NCBI GenBank assembly: GCA_028281495.1
Contig: JANQJU010000033.1
Span: 248,001-312,000 of the forward strand
Reading direction: 5' to 3'
DNA length: 64,000 nt
Source of the DNA: SAR324 cluster bacterium
GTDB taxonomy: Bacteria > SAR324 > NAC60-12
The notes under the pieces are model-generated. The model made no database searches. It had not been told where the DNA came from and worked only from the letters and a program-made list of their open reading frames with translations. The translations under genes and the position numbers were made by a program. Positions 36,463-45,667 of the stretch are shown piece after piece (position 1 is the first letter of the stretch; every line of letters starts with the position of its first letter).

Positions 36463-37143
36463 TCAATTGAGCAGGCTATCAAAGCCTTCTGGTTCGACAT
36501 GTAAGAAAGGGGATTCGGTATACACCGAGGTCAGATGGCCCATCTCATTGGAATGGGTGATCTTCCAACCACCCTCTACATTTTGCTCCAACTGATAAAA
36601 ACCCGCAACATGCAGATGCTTAGAAGACGTATCTCCTGACAGTGCCCAAGCGCCCCGTACCACCGGAGAGGCATGGGAAATGACCAATAAATTGCCTTCA
36701 TAGGTTTTCAATAAATGGTTCAACACAACATTCATTCGTTCATTGACTTGGTAGGGAGCTTCTGGAATCGCAGGCAAACATTTCGAAGAGATTGCAGTTT
36801 CTAACTGAGGATAACTTTCTTGACGCTTCACGTGCAAAGCTGGGACATCGAAATCCAGCGGAAAATTCTGAAGGTGTTCCGATAATCCATTTTCAACTTG
36901 GATCGGCAGTTTCACCGACTTTTGCACTTCTAGAGCGGTTTGCACCGTCCGTAAAAACGGCGATACAAACAGGTGGTCAATCGGTTCTCGTTGCAGCCGC
37001 TCTCCCAATTCTTTGGCCTGGAGCAGACCATCTTCTGAAAGTGGAGGATCCCAAGGATTGTCATTGGTTTTGTACCAATTGGGATCAATAAAATCCTGCC
37101 GGTTGCCATGACGGGCCAACCAGAGTTTACGGGGAGATTTCAT
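36463..37143 (-). CDS. Histidine phosphatase family protein (phosphoglycerate mutase-like)
   Basis: 226 aa from the ATG at 37143, chosen because CAGGAAAA precedes it and the catalytic LWLARHGNR then lies at residues 6-14 as in the family; upstream starts add only a leader. The RHG motif supplies the phosphohistidine; other catalytic residues are Arg in FVSPFLRTVQTA, Glu in GLSEHL and His in LLVISHASPVVRG. The layout is close to UBASH3/TIGAR-type phosphatases. Substrate unknown. Followed six bases later by the small hypothetical gene. Confidence 0.85.
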   Translation of the reverse strand: MKSPRKLWLARHGNRQDFIDPNWYKTNDNPWDPPLSEDGLLQAKELGERLQREPIDHLFVSPFLRTVQTALEVQKSVKLPIQVENGLSEHLQNFPLDFDVPALHVKRQESYPQLETAISSKCLPAIPEAPYQVNERMNVVLNHLLKTYEGNLLVISHASPVVRGAWALSGDTSSKHLHVAGFYQLEQNVEGGWKITHSNEMGHLTSVYTESPFLHVEPEGFDSLLN

Positions 37144-37250
37144 AAATTTTCCTGTGTTGTCTTTGTAGGTTTTCATGAGACGAGAGAGACTCGTCACTTT
37201 ATTGTAAAAGAGCGAATTGAATTTCAAACCACAATCCGCTCATCTATCTG

Positions 37251-37314
37251 ATCATCCATCTAATCATTCATGCGATCATCCATCTAATCATTCATGCGAT
37301 CATCCATCTGATCA
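37251..37314. repeat. 24-bp tandem repeat, 2.7 copies
   Basis: ATCATCCATCTAATCATTCA plus TGCG, at 37251-37274 and 37275-37298 (exact), with 16 bases of a third copy that runs into the 3' end of the small gene at 37312. Confidence 0.9.
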
Positions 37315-37668
37315 ACAATCGGATTTGTGATCGGGGTTCCATTTCCTGAATTCGTGTTGTTTCCACTCTTCTGCAAATTTTCCAAACGTTTCCAACAATT
37401 GGTTCAAGCCTTCAGGAAACTGCGAAAAAGCCTCAAATGGTTTCTGGCCAGAATGGGGACCATACCCTTGTTGAAAACGGTGCCGTTGTCCTTGTTGCTG
37501 GTGTGTGGTTTGTTCGATTTCTTGATCACGAGCAGTTTTCAGCAAGCTGATCAATTCTTCTTTCTCGTCGTCTGCGAGTGTTGTGTCGTTTTGCACATCT
37601 TTGATTTTTTGGCTGTAGCGTTTGTAAATCTCTACAATCACATTGGCGTTTTCGGCATGTTCCGTCAT
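37312..37668 (-). CDS. Small hypothetical helical protein
   Basis: 118 aa with AGGAGATCCT before its ATG. Residues 1-55 are charged and helical (YSQKIKDVQNDTTLADDEKEELISLLKTARDQEIE). A Gln/His-rich hinge (HQQQGQRHRFQQGYG) follows, then a second helical part. Cytoplasmic, no signal or metal motif. I do not recognise a family. The stop codon lies at the edge of a 24-bp tandem repeat, so the terminal residues may have arisen by repeat growth. Confidence 0.6.
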   Translation of the reverse strand: MTEHAENANVIVEIYKRYSQKIKDVQNDTTLADDEKEELISLLKTARDQEIEQTTHQQQGQRHRFQQGYGPHSGQKPFEAFSQFPEGLNQLLETFGKFAEEWKQHEFRKWNPDHKSDC

Positions 37669-37832
37669 AGGATCTCCTGATGCAATAAGGTGAGAGGCAC
37701 ATAGCCCCTGAAATCATTTTTTATAAAAACGTATAGCAAATCAATGTTTGCTGAAAATTAAGGTCCTGTAAAGCTTTGGAAGTTTAAGAAAATCGGATGC
37801 TTGAACTTGGGCTTTCAGAAGGACAATTAGTG

Positions 37833-37879
37833 ACGCAGAGAAAAGAGGTGGAGAGGAGAAGGCCAACTTTCCTCTGCGT
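37833..37879. repeat. 13-bp inverted repeat (hairpin) upstream gap
   Basis: ACGCAGAGAAAAG (37833-37845) pairs with CTTTCCTCTGCGT (37867-37879) with one mismatch around a 21-base loop. It lies in the 287-bp gap between the HtrA stop and the small hypothetical start, transcribed from the minus strand. No T-run follows on either strand, so it is not a standard terminator. Confidence 0.6.
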
Positions 37880-37955
37880 TCACATCAGCGCGGGCGAACA
37901 CGCTGGGGAGTAGGGAGGTGAGGTAATGGCAAATTGATAATGAAATGGAATCAAA

Positions 37956-39470
37956 TTATGAGTTCAACACAATATATCTTGATCCTTGTTGGCTGGAGAC
38001 CAGCAACAGAATGCCTTTGTCCAAATCCCCTTCGCGGATCAATTCTTGGAAGACCGAACTACTGTCCACCACTTGTTGGTTGACTTCGACAATCACTTGG
38101 TTCGCACGGAGTCCTGCTCGATAGGCAATGGAATCGGGTTCCACTCCGATGATCACCACACCGCTAGGTGCTTGAGAAAGCCCCAGGCGATTGGCTAATT
38201 CGGGAGTGATATCACGAACCGCAACTCCTAACTCTTCCGTGGTTTCTGGCTCCTTTTGTGCAACAACGGGGGATCCAGGGCGCTCTCCCAATGTCACATT
38301 CAACGTGACTGGAGAGCCTTTACGCATCACTTTGATTTCGACTTTCTCACCGGGCGGCGTGCTTCCGACTTCGTTTCGAAAATGATTGCTGTCGCGAACG
38401 GTCATCTCTTTAAAATGGGTCACCACATCACCACGTTGAAATCCAGCAGCCGCCGCTGGGGTTTCCGCTTGTACCGCTGTGATCAAAGACCCTTCACGGG
38501 ATTCCAAACCAAAACTACTGGCTAAATCTTCTGTCAAATCTTGAATTCCGACACCCAACCAACCGCGTGCCACACGGCCATCATCTAAGAGGTCTTCCAT
38601 AATACGACGAGCCATCTTGATCGGAACCGAAAATCCAATTCCTTGATAGCCCCCGCTGCGTGAATAGATGGCAGTGTTCACACCAACAATGTCTCCATTT
38701 AAGTTGATCAATGGACCGCCACTATTTCCAGGATTGATCGCAGCATCGGTTTGGATGAAATCTTCATAATCCACGATTCCTACATTAGAACGGCCTTTGG
38801 CACTCACGATGCCCATCGTAACCGTGTAAGAAAGACCAAAAGGGTTGCCAATCGCAATCACTGTCTCTCCAACCTGCAATGCTTCGGAATCTCCCATTGG
38901 CAAGACAGGTAAGTCTTCTCCTTCAATCTTAATCACAGCCACATCGGATAACGGATCTGCACCGATCAACTTGGCTTCAAACTCACGTCCATCGGTAAGG
39001 CGTACCTCAATTTTATCGGCTTCCCCTACCACATGATTGTTGGTTAAAATGTAACCGTCTTGGCTGACAATCGCGCCAGACCCCAAACCTTCTTGTCGAT
39101 ATTCGGGACGCCGTGATCGAGATTCGGGATTATTGTTGCGATTTCGGTCGCGGAAAAACCGCTCCATGAACTCTTCATTAAACAAATCGTTTGGATTGTT
39201 GAATCTAAAATTTCGTTGACCTTCCACGACTCGCTCCACCTTAATATGCACAACGGCTGGTTGTGCTTTAGCAACAATGGCAGCTCTTGCTTTTGATGCG
39301 GCTACAAGCACACTTCCAGCATCGGAAACCGCTGTAGAAGACGGATTCTCTGCATTAGAAGTCGACTTAGGAAACGCTAATGTTGTACTGGTTTCGTTGG
39401 ACCACACAGGAGTATTTCCCAACAAAAAGCCAACAATTAGCGCCAAAGTGATGATAAAACTAGTTCTCAT
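37956..39470 (-). CDS. degP: Periplasmic serine protease/chaperone of the HtrA/DegP family
   Basis: Envelope quality-control protease of 504 aa that degrades or refolds misfolded periplasmic proteins. Signal peptide 1-24 (cleavage near VWS), GGAGAAGCA before the ATG. The trypsin-like domain (about 60-285) holds the triad His in LTNNHVVG, Asp in DPLSDVAVIKI and Ser in NPGNSGGPLI. Two PDZ domains follow (about 290-385 and 400-500: GWLGVGIQDL, GVAVRDITPELANRLGL). The LA loop near residues 105-130 is Arg/Asn-rich. Normal length for DegP/DegQ. Confidence 0.95.
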   Translation of the reverse strand: MRTSFIITLALIVGFLLGNTPVWSNETSTTLAFPKSTSNAENPSSTAVSDAGSVLVAASKARAAIVAKAQPAVVHIKVERVVEGQRNFRFNNPNDLFNEEFMERFFRDRNRNNNPESRSRRPEYRQEGLGSGAIVSQDGYILTNNHVVGEADKIEVRLTDGREFEAKLIGADPLSDVAVIKIEGEDLPVLPMGDSEALQVGETVIAIGNPFGLSYTVTMGIVSAKGRSNVGIVDYEDFIQTDAAINPGNSGGPLINLNGDIVGVNTAIYSRSGGYQGIGFSVPIKMARRIMEDLLDDGRVARGWLGVGIQDLTEDLASSFGLESREGSLITAVQAETPAAAAGFQRGDVVTHFKEMTVRDSNHFRNEVGSTPPGEKVEIKVMRKGSPVTLNVTLGERPGSPVVAQKEPETTEELGVAVRDITPELANRLGLSQAPSGVVIIGVEPDSIAYRAGLRANQVIVEVNQQVVDSSSVFQELIREGDLDKGILLLVSSQQGSRYIVLNS

Positions 39471-39798
39471 TGCTTCTCCATTGAAAGGGGTTATTGACTC
39501 AAATAGATCGTGATAGCTTGCAGTTTTCGACGAAGCCTAGATGGTACTATCGTAATTTACTTTTAACGAAGACCATGCTAGTTGCTAAATCTTATATTTC
39601 AGGCCTTTATCGGGAGATCTCATTCCAGTATTTGGCCATTCTTATAATCACGATGAAGCCTGAGGAACGCGTTCACAGGAGGTTTTATCCTTCTATGTAA
39701 CGACTATTTCCCGATTGTTCGGGAAAAATGGTAAAACGACGAAAATCACGCTCCGTTCTTGGCAAGGACTGACTAGGATCGGTGAACAGAAAGGGTGT
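39471..39798. other. Divergent intergenic region, htrA / REC-PP2C
   Basis: 328 bp without a convincing gene. It contains an AGGAGG (about 39677) leading to an ATG followed at once by TAA, and a hairpin TTTCCCGA-TTGT-TCGGGAAA at 39707-39726 in the leader of the REC-PP2C gene. No T-run follows the hairpin. Promoters for both flanking genes are expected here, but I cannot fix their boxes. Confidence 0.6.
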
Positions 39799-41073
39799 AT
39801 GGGATTATTTAAGAAAGATTTGCTGAAAACACTTCAAGCAAAACAAAAATCCAGGAAATACACTATTCTATTGGTTGATGACGAATACGATAACCTGATC
39901 ACACTTTCCGATAAATTAAGTGACGAATACAACATTCTCACTGCAATGGACGGCCTAGAGGCCTTAGAACTCATCAAAAACGATGCCCGCCCAGAACGAA
40001 TTCATCTGATTATCAGTGATCAACGCATGCCTCGCATGAGTGGTGTCGAATTTTTAGAGAAAACCTTAAACATCATTCCTCGAACCAAACGTATTATCCT
40101 CACCGCATTTGCTGATATCAACACCATCTTGGAATCGGTGAATCGTGCTCAGATTTATAAATTCATTGCCAAACCCTTCGAGCATGAAGACATCTTATTG
40201 ACCATCCGCCGGGCACTGGAAGCCTATGAATTGGAAGGTGAGAACCTGCGTTTGATTCAAGAATTGAAAGAACTCAATGCTGGCTTAGAAGAGAAGGTTC
40301 AGGAGCGAACGCATGAATTGAATCGGAAAAACCGACAAATGCTTCAAGAGCTGAAATTTGCTCGCGAAGTCCAAAATGCCATCATGCCGCCCTTTCCCGA
40401 AAACGATTACCTGAAATCGGTATTGTATTATGTTCCGTATGAGAAGGTATCTGGCGACACCTATTATTGGGATCAGTCTCCCGACAATGTGTTCCGCTGC
40501 TTCGTGGGAGACGCCATCGGCCACGGTGTCCCTGCTGCATTCATCACGATGATGGTCCATATGGTCCTGCGTAGTGTGACTCCGGAATACCCACCTCAAG
40601 ATGCGATGTCTTACCTGGATAGCAGTTTAGGAAACTGCCTGCCTGAAGCTATGTTCATGTCGGGCGTATATGCTTTGGTCACCCCTGATGGCTTTTTACG
40701 ATTGGCAAAAGCAGGCCACCCTCCAGTGATTGTGCTTTCGGAAACACAAGAGGAACCCATACTCCTGGGGGCACAGGGTGCTCCTTTGGGTATCTTTCCC
40801 ACAACACGATGGCCCTATTCCGAACAAACCTATCAATTGGAACCGGGAGACCGTATTTTGCTCTATACCGATGGTGCTATTGAACGCAAAAACCCCGAAG
40901 GCACCCTGTTCGGGTTCCATCGCTTTCTTGCCTTTCTGGGAAAACAACTTTCGATCGAAGCTGAAGCGTTACTGGAAAAGCTTTTGCAACATTTAGAATC
41001 GTTTTCCAATGGCATTCAGCCAGTGGATGACGTCACGATTCTCATCCTTCAGTATCAGCCCCCCACCAGCTAA
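39799..41073 (+). CDS. Response regulator with PP2C/SpoIIE phosphatase output
   Basis: Cytoplasmic two-part switch of 424 aa. I took the ATG at 39799 (AAAGGG upstream); an in-frame TTG at 39715 lies in a hairpin. The receiver domain (about 18-140) has the acidic pair in LLVDDEYDN, phospho-acceptor Asp74 (LIISDQRMPRMSG), Thr in LTAFAD and Lys in FIAKPFE. A coiled coil (about 150-190) leads to the PP2C domain (about 200-420) with VSGDTYYW, VGDAIGHGVPAAFITMM, AGHPPVIVL, LLYTDGAIE and VDDVTILIL. All metal ligands are present. Such proteins dephosphorylate anti-anti-sigma factors or similar in response to a kinase. The kinase partner may be the hybrid kinase at 24808, but that is a guess. Confidence 0.88.
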   Translation: MGLFKKDLLKTLQAKQKSRKYTILLVDDEYDNLITLSDKLSDEYNILTAMDGLEALELIKNDARPERIHLIISDQRMPRMSGVEFLEKTLNIIPRTKRIILTAFADINTILESVNRAQIYKFIAKPFEHEDILLTIRRALEAYELEGENLRLIQELKELNAGLEEKVQERTHELNRKNRQMLQELKFAREVQNAIMPPFPENDYLKSVLYYVPYEKVSGDTYYWDQSPDNVFRCFVGDAIGHGVPAAFITMMVHMVLRSVTPEYPPQDAMSYLDSSLGNCLPEAMFMSGVYALVTPDGFLRLAKAGHPPVIVLSETQEEPILLGAQGAPLGIFPTTRWPYSEQTYQLEPGDRILLYTDGAIERKNPEGTLFGFHRFLAFLGKQLSIEAEALLEKLLQHLESFSNGIQPVDDVTILILQYQPPTS

Positions 41074-41098
41074 CCCATTCTTTCCTCTACAACACTTT

Positions 41099-43183
41099 TC
41101 AATCTATCACTTGATAAGCCTTCACCAGGGTTTCACTTCCTAGCACTTGGATCGAGTCTTGTGGCTTGCAAGCAAACTGTTTGTGAACCAATTCATAAAT
41201 CTTTTCAGAAATCAAAATAGCCCCTGGATCTGCATGACGTTCCAAGGAATGGGTGAGATTCACTTCATGTCCAATGATGGTATAGTCTAAGCGGTTCTCA
41301 GAACCGAAACTGCCCACTGCGCACTCCCCCGTATGAATCCCTATTCGAATGTGTAGTTCTTCCGGCACTCCGCGCTTGGACCATGCGGTTTGCAGGGCAT
41401 CCATCTCTCGTCTCATTTCCATGGCCATCTGCACACAAGCCATTGCATCTTCCTGCATACCGTTTGTCATGGAGTCTCCAAAAAATACAATAATCTCATC
41501 CCCAACAAATTTATCAATGGTGCCTCCATAGCGGTCTACAATACGGATCATCCGACTGAGATAGTCATTGAGCCACTCGGCCAAGATGCCTGTCTCCATA
41601 TCTTTCAAAGCGGCCGTAAGTCCTCCGACACTGCAAATTAAGAAGGTCAATGTTTTATTGGAAGAAATACGCTCTATCTCGATTTTCTCTGAAACAATGG
41701 CTTCATACAATTGTGGAGCAAGATATCTCGCAAGCTTCTGGGATAAATTTTCCAAGCACACTTTTTGTGCCTCGGTCTCTTGTTCTTTAGCTTGCGAAGC
41801 CTTCAATGCTTCTTGCAATTCTGCAGTGCGTTGGTTCACGATTTCTTCTATTTGCCTGTGGTTTTCGTCAGCCTGGTCTTCTGCATGTTTGCGATGCTGG
41901 CTTTCTATTGCCACGGCAACCAACTGGCTCAAATTCTTCATCACTTTCAGTTCGTCCACCGTCCATGTACGCGGTTCCCCCACATGTTCGGCCGAAAGGA
42001 ACCCGACTGCTTGCCCCTGTAGGAACACAGGAGCATTGATCATCGCTCCGATTTTTTGGGGATGCAAATAAGCACTTCCCAGTTCCAGAGTGATCGGATT
42101 GGTTTGCGCATCAGGAATTGCAAGAATTCGTTCTCTAGAGAGAGCTTCGAAATAGCTAGGGAGTCGACTGACCTTCCAGATTTCTTTCGGAGGATCATTG
42201 GTGTTCCCCAAAAGCTGCATATACAAGCATTTCAATTCTGTATGGTCGTCATTGTAACGCCACACCCCTGCTCGTGCCACTTTCATGTTTCGACGAGCAA
42301 ATGAAGTGATTTCTTGTAAGGCTCCTTCTAAATTCCCTCGGTCCAGATTGGCGCTCTTTGCCAAATCCGCGAATTCACGATGTTGATGATCCAGCTTTTG
42401 AAGATCGAGTTGATGTTTTGCCTTTTCCAATTCTTGACGAGACTGTTTCAGATTTTGCACCATTGCATTGAAGGCATCCTCTAAAATCTTCAGTTCGTTT
42501 TTGCCAGTGACTCCCACATCCACCTGGAAGTTGTCCAGATTGCTCATAGTCAGCTGCTGTACGGCAAACGACAGCTTGGCCAAGGGATGACTGAGCAACA
42601 CCTGCCCCACTAATAAGAAGATCGCCCACAAGGCCACGGTTTTGATCACCGCATTGATCGCGATCAAAATGAACCCATATTGAACCCGTTCTACAACGAC
42701 TTCTGTATTGGAATAGAGCGTCATTTTCCAAGTTTCGGTAATGCCTTCACCTCCAGGATAATTCACATCGAATTGTCCCCAGAATAACCCCGTTCCAGTA
42801 TCCGTTCCTGAAGTCGGATCTCCTTTTTCGTTCGTCAAGATCGTTTTTCCCTCACGATTTATTATAACACCTTGATTATAAAGATTAGTCCCTTCTGCAT
42901 CATCAATCCGGACCCCCACGATAATGGGAACTTCCACAATGCCTTGTAAAATGGAACGGATTTGTTTGTCATCGGTGTACCATAGTGCTGTAGCCAACCC
43001 ACGAGCAAACGTATTGTGAAAGACTTCTAGTTCTGCTGCAACTTCCCCTTTTGTGTTGTAATACTCAGCAAGCATGTGAATGACCGTCACTGTCACCGCA
43101 ACTAGTAAATAGATGCTGAAGACAATCTTTAAAACTTTAGTTGTGATAGAGTCTTTGATCTGAACGGTTGAGTATTGTAACAT
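41099..43183 (-). CDS. Membrane sensor with GAF domain and degenerate class III cyclase domain
   Basis: 694 aa. It shares the N-terminal sensor module of the genes at 30503 and 31931: helix 1 (VFSIYLLVAVTVTVIHM), periplasmic domain with FARGLATALWYTDDKQIRSILQGIVEVPIIVGV, helix 2 and HAMP (about 200-250). A GAF domain (about 275-420) and a coiled coil follow. The cyclase fold (about 505-690) is altered: the first metal Asp is Ser518 (LICSVGGLTAAL), the specificity Asp is His (IIGHEVN) and the catalytic Arg of NLAARLE is Ser (NLTHSLE), while Lys/Asp of TIDKFVGD remain. It is probably inactive as a cyclase and may act as a nucleotide sensor or partner subunit. AGAGGCAC precedes the ATG. Convergent with the REC-PP2C gene. 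Confidence 0.83.
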   Translation of the reverse strand: MLQYSTVQIKDSITTKVLKIVFSIYLLVAVTVTVIHMLAEYYNTKGEVAAELEVFHNTFARGLATALWYTDDKQIRSILQGIVEVPIIVGVRIDDAEGTNLYNQGVIINREGKTILTNEKGDPTSGTDTGTGLFWGQFDVNYPGGEGITETWKMTLYSNTEVVVERVQYGFILIAINAVIKTVALWAIFLLVGQVLLSHPLAKLSFAVQQLTMSNLDNFQVDVGVTGKNELKILEDAFNAMVQNLKQSRQELEKAKHQLDLQKLDHQHREFADLAKSANLDRGNLEGALQEITSFARRNMKVARAGVWRYNDDHTELKCLYMQLLGNTNDPPKEIWKVSRLPSYFEALSRERILAIPDAQTNPITLELGSAYLHPQKIGAMINAPVFLQGQAVGFLSAEHVGEPRTWTVDELKVMKNLSQLVAVAIESQHRKHAEDQADENHRQIEEIVNQRTAELQEALKASQAKEQETEAQKVCLENLSQKLARYLAPQLYEAIVSEKIEIERISSNKTLTFLICSVGGLTAALKDMETGILAEWLNDYLSRMIRIVDRYGGTIDKFVGDEIIVFFGDSMTNGMQEDAMACVQMAMEMRREMDALQTAWSKRGVPEELHIRIGIHTGECAVGSFGSENRLDYTIIGHEVNLTHSLERHADPGAILISEKIYELVHKQFACKPQDSIQVLGSETLVKAYQVID

Positions 43184-43317
43184 GTGCCTCTATTTGAAAA
43201 AGTTTGCCTAATAAAAATTTTCCATCAAACACCTCTAAAACGACCTCTTTTTACCATACCCTTTTGAAGAGATTCCACTAAAACACGACCCGATTGCATG
43301 GGTTCTTAAGGAGTTTT

Positions 43318-44685
43318 ATGCCCCGCTATCAAAAAAGTATATTTCTGTTCCGCCGCGATCTCCGTCTGGAGGACAATACCGGGTTGCATCAGGCTTTAAG
43401 CCTGTCACAGTCAGTAATTGCCAGCTTCGTTTTCGATCCGCGTCAAGTTGAACTGCACCCCTATCGGAGTTTGCCGGGGCTTCAATTTCTGATCGAATCG
43501 TTGGAAGACTTGGAACATCAACTCAAAACAAAAGGTGGCAGGCTTTACCTATTTCATGGCCGCGTTGAAGAGACCATAAAACAGTTAATTGAAACCCAAC
43601 AAATCGACGCCATATTCGTCAATCGAGACTACACTCCATTCAGTCAGCAACGTGATCACAGGATCGGGAAAATCTGTCAGCAACATGGAGTTGCTTTTCA
43701 TATGGTCAATGACCTGTTGCTCATCGAACCTGAAGACAGTCGGAAAGCGGATGGTGCTCCCTACACCGTGTTCACTCCTTTTTTTAAGAATGCCCGCCAG
43801 CATCCAGTGCGTGAACCGATTCCGTTGCTTTCGCACCACTTTCATCAAGCCACGGTTGATCTTGAAAAGCCTGGAACGTATGGTCAAATCCTGCCCCAAC
43901 GCTCTAAAAATTATGCCATTGCAGGCGGAAGGCAGGCGGCTCAGCAGATTTTACAAAACCTCCATCGCTTTGCCAACTATGCCCAAACGAAAGATACCCC
44001 CTTTTTGTTAGGGACAACTCGGTTATCGGCTCACCATAAATTTGGAACATGTTCGGTTCGCGAAGTATACCACACAATAGGTCAGCACTTGGGGGTGGAG
44101 CACCCACTGATTCGTCAACTATACTGGCGAGATTTCTTTTCACAGATAGCCTATCACTTTCCCCATGTATTCGGAGAGGCATTTCAAAAGAAATATGCCC
44201 ACGTGCATTGGGAACATGATGACGCAAAGTTTAAATCATGGTGCGAAGGCAACACGGGCTTTCCCATCGTTGATGCCGGAATGCGCGAGTTGAATACAAC
44301 AGGATACATGCACAACCGCGTACGTATGATCACGGCTTCCTTTTTAACCAAAGACTTACACATTGATTGGCGTTGGGGAGAACGGTACTTTGCTCAGCAT
44401 CTTATTGACTATGACCCTTGTGTGAACAATGGGAATTGGCAATGGGCGGCCTCCACAGGGTGTGATGCCCAACCCTATTTCCGTATCTTCAACCCTTGGT
44501 TACAACAACAGAAATTCGATGCAGATTGTAAATACATTTTACATTGGATTCCCGAGTTGCAGGGACTCTCTCCCAAAGAGATTCACGCTTTATGGAAATC
44601 CCCGTCGGGGTTGACAAAATACCCTTTACCAATTGTGGACCACAAACAAGAAGCGGAACGGGCCAAAGCTTTTTTTAAGGAGTAA
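43318..44685 (+). CDS. phrB: Deoxyribodipyrimidine photolyase (cryptochrome/photolyase family)
   Basis: Light-driven flavoenzyme that splits cyclobutane pyrimidine dimers in DNA. 455 aa from the ATG at 43318 with AAGGAG upstream. N-terminal photolyase domain from SIFLFRRDLRLEDN to about residue 130. The FAD-binding domain has GTTRLSAHHKFGTCSVRE, QLYWRDFFSQIAY, TGFPIVDAGMRELNTTGYMHNRVRMITASFLTKDL, IDYDPCVNNGNWQWAASTGCDAQPYFRIFNP, all class I photolyase hallmarks. The tryptophan chain positions appear kept. The next gene starts three bases downstream, as in E. coli phr with ybgA, where the order is reversed. Confidence 0.95.
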   Translation: MPRYQKSIFLFRRDLRLEDNTGLHQALSLSQSVIASFVFDPRQVELHPYRSLPGLQFLIESLEDLEHQLKTKGGRLYLFHGRVEETIKQLIETQQIDAIFVNRDYTPFSQQRDHRIGKICQQHGVAFHMVNDLLLIEPEDSRKADGAPYTVFTPFFKNARQHPVREPIPLLSHHFHQATVDLEKPGTYGQILPQRSKNYAIAGGRQAAQQILQNLHRFANYAQTKDTPFLLGTTRLSAHHKFGTCSVREVYHTIGQHLGVEHPLIRQLYWRDFFSQIAYHFPHVFGEAFQKKYAHVHWEHDDAKFKSWCEGNTGFPIVDAGMRELNTTGYMHNRVRMITASFLTKDLHIDWRWGERYFAQHLIDYDPCVNNGNWQWAASTGCDAQPYFRIFNPWLQQQKFDADCKYILHWIPELQGLSPKEIHALWKSPSGLTKYPLPIVDHKQEAERAKAFFKE

Positions 44686-44687
44686 TC

Positions 44688-45653
44688 ATGCCAACACAAT
44701 TTGTGAAACCAATCCTCGTAGTGAGTCGCTGTTTTGAATTTGATGCCTGCCGTTATAACGGTCTCATGATTCCCAACCCCCTGGTAAGGATGTTAATCCC
44801 CCATGTAGAATTTCGTCCAATCTGTCCAGAAATGGAGATTGGCTTGGGCACCCCGCGTGATCCGATTCGGATTGTTGTTGAAAATGGCCAACGCCGATTG
44901 GTCCAGCCCAGTACAGGCGAAGATCTCACCGAGGCCATGGACCGATTCTCCGATCAATTTCTATCCGCTTTGCAAGAAGTTGATGGATTTTTATTGAAGG
45001 GACGCTCTCCGTCTTGTGGGGTTTACGATGCCAAAGAATTTCCTTCCGCTGAGGGTGGTCCTGGAGTTGGACGCAAGAAAGGCTTTTTTGCTCAAGCCGT
45101 TCACGAAAAATTCGAAGGCATGGCCATCGAAGATGAAGGACGTTTGACGAACCTGTCGATACGTGATCACTTTCTCACCAAGCTATTTCTCTGGGCACGC
45201 TTTCGGAAATTGAAGCAGTCGGGCAAAATGCGAGATTTAGTGCACTTCCAATCCTCTTACAAACTCCTGTTGATGGCTTACAATCAATCTCAAATGCGGC
45301 AATTGGGACGTATTGTGGCCAATCCGGATCAGCATCCAGTTTCCCACGTGTTCTCCCAGTATGAAGCCACTCTTAAAAAAGTGTTTGCTCGACCGGTCCG
45401 TCGACCGGCAATGATCAACGCATTGATGCATGGGATGGGATATTTTTCGAAGCAGCTTTCCGCACGGGAAAAGGCTTTCTTCTTAGATACCTTAGAAGAT
45501 TATCGTATTGGAAAAGTTCCTGTGGCCACACCATTGTATTTGCTTCATAGTTGGGTGGTTCGCTTTGAAGAATTGTATCTGTCGCAACAAGTCCTGTTCA
45601 TGCCCTATCCAGAAGAACTCATCATGCTCAAAGATTCTGGAAAACGAGTTTGA
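44688..45653 (+). CDS. DUF523 and DUF1722 two-domain protein (YbgA-like)
   Basis: 321 aa. The N-terminal DUF523 part (about 8-160) has SRCFEFDACRYNG, CPEMEIGLGTPRDPIRI and LLKGRSPSCGVYDAK; the conserved Cys residues resemble those that hold an iron-sulfur cluster in the thiouracil desulfurase TudS, a DUF523 member. The C-terminal DUF1722 part (about 190-305, FQSSYKLLLMAYNQ to LYLLHSWVVRFEELYLSQQ) is the domain found in E. coli YbgA. It overlaps the ribosome site region of phrB's end (AAGGAGTAATC), indicating an operon with the photolyase. A role in nucleobase repair or salvage is inference from that context. Confidence 0.85.
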   Translation: MPTQFVKPILVVSRCFEFDACRYNGLMIPNPLVRMLIPHVEFRPICPEMEIGLGTPRDPIRIVVENGQRRLVQPSTGEDLTEAMDRFSDQFLSALQEVDGFLLKGRSPSCGVYDAKEFPSAEGGPGVGRKKGFFAQAVHEKFEGMAIEDEGRLTNLSIRDHFLTKLFLWARFRKLKQSGKMRDLVHFQSSYKLLLMAYNQSQMRQLGRIVANPDQHPVSHVFSQYEATLKKVFARPVRRPAMINALMHGMGYFSKQLSAREKAFFLDTLEDYRIGKVPVATPLYLLHSWVVRFEELYLSQQVLFMPYPEELIMLKDSGKRV

Positions 45654-45667
45654 CATACGACAACTTG

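Noticed and set aside
39494..39700. A 68-codon plus frame in the htrA/REC-PP2C gap
   Set aside because: No ribosome site, no family and odd composition; better read as leader sequence.
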